Part shown: one piece after another, positions 30,004 to 39,871 of the stretch
Layout: the number at the start of each line of letters is the position of its first letter
Numbering within the stretch: position 1 is the stretch's first letter
Assembly: GCF_039555335.1 (NCBI RefSeq)
Contig: NC_092639.1
Location: 33,202,353 to 33,266,352 of the forward strand
Direction: 5' to 3'
Source: Amphiura filiformis
Taxonomy: Eukaryota; Echinodermata; Ophiuroidea; Amphilepidida; Amphiuridae
DNA: 64,000 nt
Position numbers and translations under genes: made by a program
Notes under the pieces: generated by a model
Told to the model about the DNA's origin: nothing
Databases searched by the model: none
What the model saw: only the letters and a program-made list of their open reading frames with translations

Positions 30004-31031
30004 TAATGTCCTTTGGGTGTAGTGTTTAATCCATTATAGTAATCATGAAGATGGCACGATATCTTGTCCCATATTTTGTCAGTGTTAATCAATCATGAGT
30101 GCGTGGTAACATGGTTTTATGTCACGCATGAAACGTTAAAATGGTTGTGATTTCCATAAAAATATGTATTTTTTTGTTTTGCTTTCTTCATTTACGATAT
30201 AAATAATTTAATATTGATCCTTGCATGCAATATTTAATGCCGATTACCTGCATGAACATGTACACGGTGTGAAAAGATCCAGATCTATACCACCGCATTT
30301 GTTGAGTTGAGAATAGTTGAGAATTCGTTCAAAGCTGTGGAAGTTCGTGACAGATGGTCTACTTTTTCATTGCCCAGAATTTAACATGTTACATTGGGGT
30401 CTGAACAACAAGATTTCGATGCTCAAATTTTCCACTAGTGTTGTATAATCCTGCCAGGACAATATGAACTTTTGTTACTGAATACAAACTTCAAATAGCG
30501 CTGCGTCATTTTAGCATGTTGATGTTAAGACCAATACAGGATCTATTTATTTGAGAAATATTGCAATAACTCGTTTGAATACATTCTCAACAACTATAGC
30601 CTTACATGGGTACCAATCATTTTGATACAGCATGTATAAGGCGGAGTTCATTGTATTATTTTATTTCCAACATCCAACATGATTAATAATGAAAGGAAGT
30701 AATATGTTGTTTTTCATCAATGATATCGCATCAACTGTGAAACCTATTATATCATGAGCTGTAGGCATATTGTAGGGCCAATGACAGTGATGTTTGTAAC
30801 TTAAAATGTGTGAAATAAAATACGTCTTTATCAAAATATTATGTGTGAATTTGTCTTTTGACTCTTTCTGATGTTTTAATAAATTTAAAATTTAAATTTA
30901 AGATATCACAAAATATTGTTTACTCAACCGTAGATTATTGTTTTGACTGATCATGTTATCAAAAGAAAAAATATACTTTCCGAAGCGCCACCACAAAAAC
31001 CCCATTACTCCCATACCCCACCTTTACCCCC

Positions 31032-31560
31032 CAATGCACCAAACATCTTTTCAGGTACTATTTTAATTGACGTGTGTATAAAGCAAATTTGATAGCAAAG
31101 TGCTTTTTCCTGTCTCCAGTTATCCTTACAAAAATATACATTTGATAAATAAACACGTAAACATTCAAAAACCAATCCACCCTATCCCCACACTCCATAC
31201 CCACACACACGCCAACCCCCAATGCACCAAACATATGTTAAGGTACTCCTTTAATTGACGTGTGTATAAAACAAATTTGATAGCAAAGTGCTCTTTCCTG
31301 TCTCCGGTTATCCTTACAAATACACATTTGATAAATAAACACGTAAACATTCAAAAACCAATCCACCCTATCCCCACACTCCATACCCTCACACCCCCAC
31401 ACCCCCAATACACCAAACATATGTTAAGGTACTCCTTTAATTGACGTGTGTATAAAACAAATTTGATAACAAAGTGCTCTTTCCTGTCTCCGGTTATCCT
31501 TACAAAAATATACATTTGATAAATAAACACGTAAACATTCAAAAACCAATCCATCCATAC
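31032..31560 (+). repeat. Satellite, about three copies, same family as 24044-25040
   Basis: Units start near 31032, 31222 and 31410 (period ~190). They share GATAGCAAAGTGCTCTTTCC and AAATAAACACGTAAACATTC. Confidence 0.85.
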
Positions 31561-31757
31561 CTTACTCTTCTTTTTGTGAAGAAACTACCTTTAAAACTCT
31601 GAATTGACGGATTAAAACGAAAACAAATCACAGTCATTAGTAGTTCCAGCTTATTCATCAAAAGAAATAGGCAAAAACCAATTCTGATGAAGATTTGAAG
31701 CGTCATTGTTAAATAACGTCTGATCTTATTCGGTTACACAGTGCGTATAATCGATTG

Positions 31758-32210
31758 TCTCGAGACATCAGGAAAACACACAAAACAATGATTTAGACAC
31801 AGCATTACCCCCACGATCATGAGGACCATTTAATAATAGCTTATTATCCATTCAACATTTTTATAGACATAAATATGATTAAGATAAATAATGATACAAT
31901 TTCATATAAATTAAGACATCAACATATATTGAGATATTTAATGACAGCAAGCAATTTCCAAATTATTTATCTTTCAACAAAATTATTGAAATACAAGAAT
32001 TATTGGAAAAATGTGTACAAGTCAACCAACCATATAGGCTGGACACATAAAAGTTGACTTCTGTATCACATTTAACCAAAATAATTTATGTTAAGCCAAA
32101 TACAGATATTTGGATCAACCCGAGAGGATTGGATTGGAAAACCACATTTTAAATGCAATAAATTTAATTAATTAAATAATAAGGCATCTCCAAAAGAAGA
32201 ATTAATGCCA
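31758..32210 (-). repeat. Ngaro split direct repeat B2
   Basis: 453 bp starting TCTCGAGACATCAGGAAAAC on +. It is copied at 33874-34326 with three differences seen. It forms the 3' end of the element. Confidence 0.92.
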
Positions 32211-32324
32211 GCTCATTTAATGAACATTTAGTAATTAAGTTATCAACAAGGCAAAATAATCTGTTGTCAAATACATCAAATCACGCTAGATACTCCAAAC
32301 TCTGAAACATTAATTACCCCATTT

Positions 32325-33345
32325 AAAGCGTAGTAGAAAGTGGAGACAATCTACTGACGAGGTTCTTCAGGATTTGAAGAAACTCCATACAAAGCATTCA
32401 TTTCCCTTAAAAAGCGTAGTAGAAAGTGGAGACAATCTACCGACAAGTTTCATCAGGTATTGACGAGACTCCATACAAAGCGTAGTAGAAAGTGGAGACA
32501 ATCTACCGACGAAATTCTTCAGGATTTGAAGAAAATCCATAAAAAGCATACATTTCCTTTAAAAGCGTAGTAGAAAGTGGAGACAATCTACAGACAAGTT
32601 TCATCAGGTATTGACGAGACTCCATACACTCCATACAAAGCGTAGTAGAAAGTGGAGACAATCTACAGACAAGTTTCATCAGGTATTGACGAGACTCCAT
32701 ACAAAGCGTAGTAGAAAGTGGAGACAATCTACAGACAAGTTTCATCAGGTATTGACGAGACTCCATACAAAGCGTAGTAGAAAGTGGAGACAATCTACCG
32801 ACGAGATTCTTCAGGATTTGAAGAAAATCCATAAAAAGCATACATTTCCTTTTAAAAGCGTAGTAGAAAGTGGAGACAATCTACAGACAAGTTTCATCAG
32901 GTATTGACGAGACTCCATACAAAGCGTAGTAGAAAGTGGAGACAATCTACAGACAAGTTTCATCAGGTATTGACGAGACTCCATACAAAGCGTAGTAGAA
33001 AGTGGAGACAATCTACCGACAAAATTCTTCAGGATTTGAAGAAAATCCATAAAAAGCATACATTTCCCTTTAAAAGCGTAGTAGAAAGTGGAGACAATCT
33101 ACAGACAAGTTTCATCAGGTATTGACGAGACTCCATACAAAGCGTAGTAGAAAGTGGAGACAATCTACAGACAAGTTTCATCAGGTATTGACGAGACTCC
33201 ATACAAAGCGTAGTAGAAAGTGGAGACAATCTACCGACAAGTTTCATCAGGTATTGACGAGACTCCATACAAAGCGTAGTAGAAAGTGGAGACAATCTAC
33301 AGACGAGATTCTTCAGGATTTGAAGAATCTCCAACATATCGTACA
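32325..33345. repeat. Minisatellite array inside the Ngaro 3' region
   Basis: Fourteen copies of GCGTAGTAGAAAGTGGAGAC are joined by two spacer types. The short one (unit 66 bp) contains TTTCATCAGGTATTGACGAG; the long one (unit ~85 bp) contains TTCTTCAGGATTTGAAGAA and CATACATTTCC. The order of spacers is about long-short-long-short x3-long-short x2-long-short x3-end, a higher-order pattern. Because 66 is a multiple of three, it gives long open frames on both strands that are unlikely to be genes. Confidence 0.9.
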
Positions 33346-33503
33346 TATTCATCATTAACCCTCATACAGAGAAACTATGCAACACATTTATCTAACATAC
33401 CTAAAGCTTAGAGCAGGAGTAATTTGACACAATTTTATTGAAGTATCTGTGACATTTTTAACTTAACTGAAATACCCTTCCCAATAATGGGAGGGAGGGT
33501 GGG

Positions 33504-33873
33504 ATTTTTTGGTCCTGTCTGATCGAAAGAGGAAATGCAAGTGCATCACAAGAAAACTATGGCCACAACAAAGGAATGGAAAAAAGAACGGAAGACCTGA
33601 TTGGCTGTCCACCACTAAAGTGACTGGTGAGTGGCCAAGAAATTGAGCTTGTTGCTAGACAACAATAACAACCCTATAAACTATGACCTGAATTAATAAT
33701 TAGCATGAAAACCTGAAGGTAGGCCAGAAACTCTGAAGTGGGCTTGAGTGGACTCAAGTGGAAATTGAGAGGATAATCAAGCCTTTGCACTCAGATGCAC
33801 ATGACTGCCTAAGATCCCCTGATGCTACGACAATCTAGTTTTTAAAAGATTTGCACTTTTAAAAACGGAATTG
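33504..33873 (-). repeat. Ngaro split direct repeat A2
   Basis: 370 bp beginning ATTTTTTGGTCCTGTCTGAT on + and ending ACGGAATTG. It is copied at 39502-39871 with one difference (C against A near 33828). It abuts B1 directly at 33873/33874. Confidence 0.92.
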
Positions 33874-34326
33874 TCTCGAGACATCAGGAAAACACACAAA
33901 ACAATGATTTAGACACAGCATTACCCCCACGATCATGAGGACCATTTAATAATAGCTTATTATCCATTCAACATTTTTATAGACATAAATATGATTAAGA
34001 TAAATAATGATACAATTTCATATAAATTAAGACATCAACATATATTGAGATATTTAATGACAGCAAGCAATTTCCAAATTATTTATCTTTCAACAAAATT
34101 ATTGAAATACAAGAATTATTGGAAAAATGTGTACAAGTCAACCAACCATATAGGCTGGACACACAAAAGTTGACTTCTGTATCACATTTAACCAAAATAA
34201 TTTATGTTAAGCCAAATACAGATATTTGGATAAACCCAAGAGGATTGGATTGGAAAACCACATTTTAAATGCAATAAATTTAATTAATTAAATAATAAGG
34301 CATCTCCAAAAGAAGAATTAATGCCA
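33874..34326 (-). repeat. Ngaro split direct repeat B1
   Basis: Internal copy of 31758-32210. Together with A2 it recreates the junction expected in a circular intermediate (GGAATTG/TCTCGAG). Confidence 0.92.
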
Positions 34327-34392
34327 TACAAGTTTCTCAATGGAGAAACTTGCATAACCACCCCCCCCCCCCCCTCCCCCCCAAAAAGCACT

Positions 34393-35025
34393 TTACAAAG
34401 GTGGAAACCGAAAAGCCTCAGGATGCTCCCTAAAAAACTGCAAGGCATGCTGCAAATGTGCCCTGAACCAATCCAATCCCTGCTCTGACAAATGAAGGCC
34501 ATCAAATCTAAATGGTGCCACTCCATCATCTCTTGATGTTAACCAGTAATTCCCGTGGACAATGACTTTGGCATTGGACAAGCTTTTACAGATTTTGTGC
34601 GCGTGTTGGTTTGCATTTCTGCGGCATTTTCTACCGGCACCCGACTTCTTTTGTCCATAATAGAATAGTCTGGATAAAATATCCGAATATATAAGAGTGG
34701 CTTCCGGTAGAATTTCTCTAATTCCTGTAAGATTTTCTGTAATTCTTTGCCGAAGTTCTTTACAACTACTAAGGAGTAGATCATTTGTGCCGAGGTGAAC
34801 GATGATGATAGCCGGAGCTGGATTAAACTTCAAATAGCGTCTTAATCGATCCGCCACACCTGCCATTCGTGAACCTCTTACTCCTTTCCAATCAACATAG
34901 CCTGCCCCTGGTAACTGTATCTTGTCATAGCCCGCCCAATATATAATGCTGTCCCCCATAATTAATACTCTTCTGTTATCTACAATATAAACACAAAGAA
35001 AGAAAACAGTATACGGCCAAAACAA
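34393..35025 (-). CDS. SGNH hydrolase-like protein of the Ngaro element
   Basis: 210 aa, intact. It has the SGNH/GDSL block I GDS with the nucleophile Ser (VLIMGDSIIYW), block III (HLGTNDLL) and block V with the Asp-His pair (FDGLHLSEQG). The block II Gly may lie in KGVRGSRM. The family cleaves ester bonds in lipids or sugars; its role in Ngaro elements is unknown. Before RVLIMGDS the frame reads a hydrophobic stretch (VFFLCVYIV) that overlaps a possible acceptor (TATATTGTAG at about 34982 on the minus strand). The true start may therefore be spliced or internal. It follows the recombinase by 130 bases and is followed by B1. Confidence 0.82.
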   Translation of the reverse strand: MFWPYTVFFLCVYIVDNRRVLIMGDSIIYWAGYDKIQLPGAGYVDWKGVRGSRMAGVADRLRRYLKFNPAPAIIIVHLGTNDLLLSSCKELRQRITENLTGIREILPEATLIYSDILSRLFYYGQKKSGAGRKCRRNANQHAHKICKSLSNAKVIVHGNYWLTSRDDGVAPFRFDGLHLSEQGLDWFRAHLQHALQFFREHPEAFRFPPL

Positions 35026-35155
35026 AATATTCTACATCTACAAAATACATGATACATAAAGTGCATATTCTATGAATAAATATCTGCAAACCACATACGA
35101 TATTTTATTTAACCTTAATTGACACACAATTTGTGATGCAATAATACTTAATGTT

Positions 35156-36070
35156 TTAAATATCTAACATTTCAGGATGTACCACACGTTCGGGTCTAAT
35201 ATATGAATTTACTGCTGATGATTGCCAACGACCCATACACATGATTGACTCTATTGGTACACCGTGCATTGCTGCACATGTTGCAGCGCCAATGCGGAAG
35301 CTATGTGGGCTAAAACTTGCTTCTGACAAGCCCAATGCTCTGATTCCCTTCTTTAGCATTGATGAAACTTGGAAATAAGTTAAAGGATCCCCTGCAAAAT
35401 GAATAAACAAAGGGCCATCCCCTAAAGGTCTCTTTGATAGATATTCTTTCATAGCCACGACTGGACATAGCGATGGTTTAGACCCTCTATGAATTTGAAT
35501 GTTGGATATTGACCCAATTTGGTCAGTTTTAGAAAATCTAATTTGAAGAACCATAAAAGACTGATTTTTATCAAATTTTACATCCCCTAATGCCAAAATA
35601 TGAGAGCATTCCCCTAATTTTGACTTTGCCGTATATTCACCTGCTCTCAAAAAGCCAAAAAACGCTGATAAGAAGACTGCTTTAAACAGGGAAACTTCAT
35701 AACCTGAACTACAACACCCATCTATATATTGAAGTAAACGGGTCAAAATTGGGATAGTTATAGGGCATCTGCTATCTACTTTCTCACTAATCCTCTTTGT
35801 TCCTAATTTTAACTTGTGTACAATAAAATTGTCAGTTGGATCCAGCCACATATTAATTTTATGTACATAAGAGAGTGCTGAGACATATAAATTAATTGTT
35901 GAAGGCGATTTCCCCTCAGAAGACATATGGGCAATATATGCAGCAATCTGACAAACTGAAGCAGGCCACACATGCCCAAATTCGTATTTTGCCCTGAAAC
36001 TGCTAAACTGTTCTATTGCTCGAATATATGACATTTTTGAGCTTGCAGCCAGTGATGCTTTTAGTAACAT
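35156..36070 (-). CDS. Tyrosine recombinase of the Ngaro element
   Basis: 304 aa, intact. It serves as integrase by joining a circular cDNA to the target through a covalent 3'-phosphotyrosine. The N-terminal half is the SAM-like core-binding domain (SKMSYIRAIEQFSSF, SPSTINLYVSAL). The catalytic domain has the first Arg in FFGFLRAGEY, then HSFRIGAAT (His-x-x-Arg), GRWQSSA (Trp) and the nucleophile Tyr in VNSYIRP. The frame is open a little upstream and overlaps the RNase H end in another frame, so the start may differ. Confidence 0.9.
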   Translation of the reverse strand: MLLKASLAASSKMSYIRAIEQFSSFRAKYEFGHVWPASVCQIAAYIAHMSSEGKSPSTINLYVSALSYVHKINMWLDPTDNFIVHKLKLGTKRISEKVDSRCPITIPILTRLLQYIDGCCSSGYEVSLFKAVFLSAFFGFLRAGEYTAKSKLGECSHILALGDVKFDKNQSFMVLQIRFSKTDQIGSISNIQIHRGSKPSLCPVVAMKEYLSKRPLGDGPLFIHFAGDPLTYFQVSSMLKKGIRALGLSEASFSPHSFRIGAATCAAMHGVPIESIMCMGRWQSSAVNSYIRPERVVHPEMLDI

Positions 36071-36084
36071 TTGCGCCTCTGCTT

Positions 36085-38095
36085 CTAAAGATTCCAGAGA
36101 AATTGCGGAATTGGGGTTCCTGCTTTCGCTGCATTCGGAGCTTCTTTCCAGAATCGGCCCATCTGAAAACGTGACAAAGCATCTGCTAAGTTGTTATCTT
36201 TACCTGGTATATGGCGAGCGCAAAATGCTAGGTTAAATTTGAGACATTGCAGTACAAAAAAGCGCACCAAAGACATGATTTTTGGGCATTTTGATGTTTG
36301 CTTGTTTAAGATTGCAACTACCGACTCATTGTCTGACCTAATGATGATACGCTTGCCCTTTAAATTCTGACCCCACAGAACAACTGCTACCACAATAGGG
36401 AAGAATTCTAACCAAGCAATGCTACGTTCTTGGACATGAAAATCAATAGGCCATTTGGACTGGAACCAACTACCTTTAAAGAACCCGCCAAACCCAATTC
36501 CTTTACTCGCGTCTGTGTATAATTGCATATCTGAGTCATTAAGCCAAAATTGCTCAGGAATTATTGTAGACCCATTGAACTGTTGCAAGAAAAGTAACCA
36601 TATGTTCAAGTCACTTTTTGCGCCTGCAGATAACCTAATTTTGTGCCATGACTGCTTGACACCACATGTTAAGTCAATAAGGCGGCGCAAAAATGGTCTA
36701 CCTGGGCCTACAGCCTTACACACAAAAGTAAGTAAACCTACAAGGGATTGCATGGCTTTTAATGTAAGCTTGGATTTATCTAGCGCTGCTTTGATGTTTT
36801 TCTGAATTTTTCTAGTTTGTCATGTGGTACTGAAATAACTTGACGCTCTGAATCAATTTCTAGGCCTAAATACACCAACTTGGAGGAGGGGCCCACTGAT
36901 TTTTCTACTGCCAGTGGGACTCCTAACCTTTTGCACACCTTTTCAAAGCAATCTACTAAACTCTTACAAGAGAGACTACTTGACTCATCTGCTGAGCCTG
37001 TAAAAAAGAAATCATCAGCATAATGGCATAGTCTATCTGTATTTGCCTCCTGTTTAACAACCCATTCGAGAAAAGTGGAAAACTTTTCGAATAGGGCAGG
37101 TGAGCATGATGCTCCCATCGGTAAAGCTTTGTCTACATAGTATTTGTTGTTAAACTTAATTCCAAGAAGGCAAAAATCCTCAGGATGTATTGGAAGTAGC
37201 CTAAAGGCTGATTCGATATCAGCTTTCGCCATGAGGGCGCCCTTCCCCATTCTCATTACCAAGTTTACAGCTACATCAAAACTAGTATAGTGAACTTCGC
37301 AATAATCCCTATCTATACCATCATTAATAGATGAACCCTCTGGGTAGGATAAATGCTGAATAAGGCGAAATTTACCTGGTTCACTTTTTGGCACCACACC
37401 CACTGGAGACACAATCAAGTTGTGTATCGGCTTAGCCTGAAAAGGCCCCACAATCCTACCCAATTTAATCTCCTTATTCAATTTGGACATCACTACTTCT
37501 TGATTTTCATCTGTGGATTTTAGATTTTTGAATCTCTAGCGCAGCGATTCCCTTTATAACCAAGTTTAAAGCCTTGAGAAAAGCCATCTCTCAAAATTGA
37601 TGCTGATAATTTATCTGGGTACTTTTCCAACCAGGGCTGGATTGCGGTTATGTTCACCGGTGACACATACTTGCAACATACACATTGACCATTCTGACAT
37701 GATAATTGTATTGATTGATCCAAGGCATTATGAGTTTCTGGTTCAATTGCTACCCCCTTTTTTGCAAGACTTGGCGCCATGGGAGGGGTCTCTACACTTT
37801 GCACACATGTGTTTGTATCGACAATTGGATCTAGAACATCCCTCTCTGTTGAAGTCGAAGCACACTGATGGGTGAAAGGGTCTGAAGTTAGACTTCTGAA
37901 ATCCTTGTCCCCCTGTGCCCCCTTCTCTGTTGTAACCGAAGGGCAACGATGGTTGAAAGGAACGAAAGGGTCGAAAATTGGATTTCTGAAATCCCTGAAC
38001 CCCACCCTGGGCGCTTGATGCTGATGACTGAAATCTACCCTGGCGATAATAAGGGTTAAACCCTTTTGCTTGATCTCTCTGAAAGGGTCCCTCAT
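36085..38095 (-). pseudogene. Ngaro pol: RT and RNase H, two frameshifts
   Basis: The reading frame runs in three pieces. 38095-37520 overlaps the end of gag and ends YKGNRCARDSK before a stop. 37493-36780 is the RT, with KADIESAFRLLPI, LPMGASCSPALFE and catalytic CHYADDFFFTG. 36753-36085 is RNase H, with LYTDASKGIGFGG, Glu in WLEFFP, RSDNES and DNNLADALSR. The breaks are single-base shifts at about 37525 (AAAAAT run) and 36800 (AGAAAAAC run); domains on both sides line up. Both lie in A-runs, so sequencing error is possible as well as mutation. Confidence 0.85.
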
Positions 38096-39275
38096 ATGAA
38101 TTGAATCGGGCAGGAGTGAAATATGGTGTCGGCATAGTCACAAACAGTGCCCATAATTCTCCATCAATTGTGGCCCAAGATTTTTCAGGATGTGCCTGTT
38201 GTCTCATTCTGAACTGTACATCATATTCACGCCACCCCCAGCCCCCAAATCTGAATGCGGCTGTACGTACTGTGTGCCCATATTTCAATAATTCTTGAGT
38301 GCGATGTGGGTGGACTCTCAAATATACTGCAGAGAACATAAAAAACGCACTAGTCCACGCATTAATGGATGTAATTTTGCGGGGGGGTTTAGACTCCTTA
38401 ATAACTACTTGACCTGTAGAATCAATGGTCAAGGCCATCTTTTGTGACTGGTTTTGCACATTCTCGTTTTCTAACAAAACCCCAAAATCCACAAATTCAC
38501 TCTTTACGATTTTTTCTCTTACGTTTTTTGGCAGGTGCTCACCCAAGGGGCTACAAATTGAATTCAATGCAACAGGGACATTAGATGTCAATACATTTTG
38601 AATTCTAACTTGGGTACCTGAAGTTTCAGAATCAAAACTGTTTGTACTGATACAAATATTAGAACTTTGCTCACCGGCTTGATCTTGCAAAAGCTGAAAA
38701 GCATCCAAATGTTGCTGCTGTTGTGCTTGCTGCTGTGGTTGCTGTTGTGCTTGCTGTTGTGGTTGCTGTTGTGGTTGCTGTTGTGGTTGCTGTTGTGGTT
38801 GCTGTAGCAGTTGCTGTTGTGGTGGCTGTAATAGTTGCTGTAGTGGTTGGTGTTGTTGCGATGATGCCTGGTTACTCATTTGGTTAACTGCCAAGCTACA
38901 TTCTCCAAACTCAGAACTAACAGAATTGTTACCACCACCTTGTTGCTGCGGCCATTGCTGTTGTTGCATTGCAGTTTGGAAGCTATTACCAGTCTGTTGT
39001 TGTTGTTGTTGAGTAGGCTGATTAACAACTTGGCTAACCCTAGCAAAACTGTTCACACTGTCGTGTAGTTGTTGTTGCGGCAGCAGCTGATTATCATTGC
39101 TACCCGAAGGTTGAGACGATGGCGGATTTGAAGTAGAGGCCAAAAGACGATTTATTGCATTTGCCTGTGATCTCGTCTGTCTCGGAGCTGAAGTTCCTCT
39201 TGTTTGTCTTAATGAGGAAGCGCTAGCTGTATTACCAGCATTCCGATTAGTGGCTTTTTTCCCCCTCATTATCAC
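37743..39275 (-). CDS. Gag-like protein of the Ngaro element
   Basis: 510 aa, intact. The N-terminal third is very rich in Gln (long runs and QQP repeats at about residues 80-195), encoded by near-perfect trinucleotide tracts. The centre (ITSINAWTSAFFMFSAVYL, HPEKSWATIDGELWALFV) is typical of DIRS-order Gag. The C-terminus has CCCH/CCHC zinc fingers: CFDFNREGCSRSNCRYKH, then CAKCRDPSHGAKSC (C-x2-C-x4-H-x4-C), for RNA binding. The pol frame overlaps its last ~350 bases. Confidence 0.85.
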   Translation of the reverse strand: MIMRGKKATNRNAGNTASASSLRQTRGTSAPRQTRSQANAINRLLASTSNPPSSQPSGSNDNQLLPQQQLHDSVNSFARVSQVVNQPTQQQQQQTGNSFQTAMQQQQWPQQQGGGNNSVSSEFGECSLAVNQMSNQASSQQHQPLQQLLQPPQQQLLQQPQQQPQQQPQQQPQQQAQQQPQQQAQQQQHLDAFQLLQDQAGEQSSNICISTNSFDSETSGTQVRIQNVLTSNVPVALNSICSPLGEHLPKNVREKIVKSEFVDFGVLLENENVQNQSQKMALTIDSTGQVVIKESKPPRKITSINAWTSAFFMFSAVYLRVHPHRTQELLKYGHTVRTAAFRFGGWGWREYDVQFRMRQQAHPEKSWATIDGELWALFVTMPTPYFTPARFNSYEGPFQRDQAKGFNPYYRQGRFQSSASSAQGGVQGFQKSNFRPFRSFQPSLPFGYNREGGTGGQGFQKSNFRPFHPSVCFDFNREGCSRSNCRYKHMCAKCRDPSHGAKSCKKGGSN

Positions 39276-39501
39276 AGTAATAACACAGTAACTGATGTAT
39301 GTATCACAATTTTGTTAAGTAATTAACTTCAGTATCACAGTCGACTCACCGTATCACAGTAACACAGTAATAATACAGTAACAATCAATGTATCAAAAAA
39401 CTGATGAGTAATCGACTAGATGTATCATAATATCACAGTACTATCACATAAGCAATTCATGTATCCAAATCTGATCATTAGATCACTATCAGCAGACAGC
39501 A
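39276..39501 (-). repeat. Ngaro 5' leader with TATCACAGTA-type repeats
   Basis: Between A1 and the gag start the + strand carries about ten degenerate copies of TATCACAGTA or AACACAGTAA. No coding content. It may be the 5' UTR. Confidence 0.6.
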
Positions 39502-39871
39502 ATTTTTTGGTCCTGTCTGATCGAAAGAGGAAATGCAAGTGCATCACAAGAAAACTATGGCCACAACAAAGGAATGGAAAAAAGAACGGAAGACCTGATT
39601 GGCTGTCCACCACTAAAGTGACTGGTGAGTGGCCAAGAAATTGAGCTTGTTGCTAGACAACAATAACAACCCTATAAACTATGACCTGAATTAATAATTA
39701 GCATGAAAACCTGAAGGTAGGCCAGAAACTCTGAAGTGGGCTTGAGTGGACTCAAGTGGAAATTGAGAGGATAATCAAGCCTTTGCACTCAGATGCACAT
39801 GACTGCCTAAGATCCCCTGATGCTAAGACAATCTAGTTTTTAAAAGATTTGCACTTTTAAAAACGGAATTG
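39502..39871 (-). repeat. Ngaro split direct repeat A1 (5' end)
   Basis: Copy of 33504-33873. The outer end at 39871 abuts host GTTTGATTCCCACAAGAG, which is continuous with GATTG in copy A (25344). Confidence 0.92.

Larger units (their letters stand above)
29715..31757 (+). repeat. Segmental duplication, copy B (left part)
   Basis: Diverged copy of 22255-25343 carrying the same anchors: TGTCCTTTGGGTGTAGTGTT at 30008, TACCAATCATTTTGATACAG at 30609, three satellite units, and ATTAAAACGAAAACAAATCA. It is broken at 31757 by the Ngaro element and resumes at 39872. Confidence 0.75.
31758..39871 (-). mobile_element. Ngaro-type tyrosine-recombinase retrotransposon with split direct repeats
   Basis: Read on the minus strand the order is: A1 (39871-39502), Gag, RT/RNase H, tyrosine recombinase, SGNH hydrolase, B1 (34326-33874), A2 (33873-33504), a minisatellite, B2 (32210-31758). 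A1 and A2 (370 bp) differ at one base seen; B1 and B2 (453 bp) differ at three. This A1-ORFs-B1A2B2 plan and the recombinase in place of a DDE integrase define Ngaro/PAT-like members of the DIRS order. Some Ngaro elements are known to carry an SGNH hydrolase. The near-identical repeats point to a recent insertion. Two single-base frameshifts break pol. There is no target-site duplication; ATTG is shared by element end and target. Confidence 0.92.

Noticed and set aside
32325..33345. Regular repeats with spacers, reminiscent of a CRISPR array
   Set aside because: The genome is clearly eukaryotic, the spacers are not unique but of two recurring types, and the array is part of a retrotransposon.
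32367..33358. Repeated-peptide open frames on both strands (CRLSPLSTTL and RSRKWRQSTD)
   Set aside because: The minisatellite unit is 66 bp, a multiple of three, so stop-free frames arise automatically on both strands; the array is in the Ngaro 3' region.
36455..36805. Plus-strand frame inside the Ngaro pol
   Set aside because: Shadow of the RNase H region; the antisense frame carries all the known motifs.
31758..39871. LTR retrotransposon or retrovirus as identity
   Set aside because: No protease or DDE integrase, no LTRs with TG...CA ends, and the repeats are split (A1...B1A2B2) with a tyrosine recombinase, so Ngaro.
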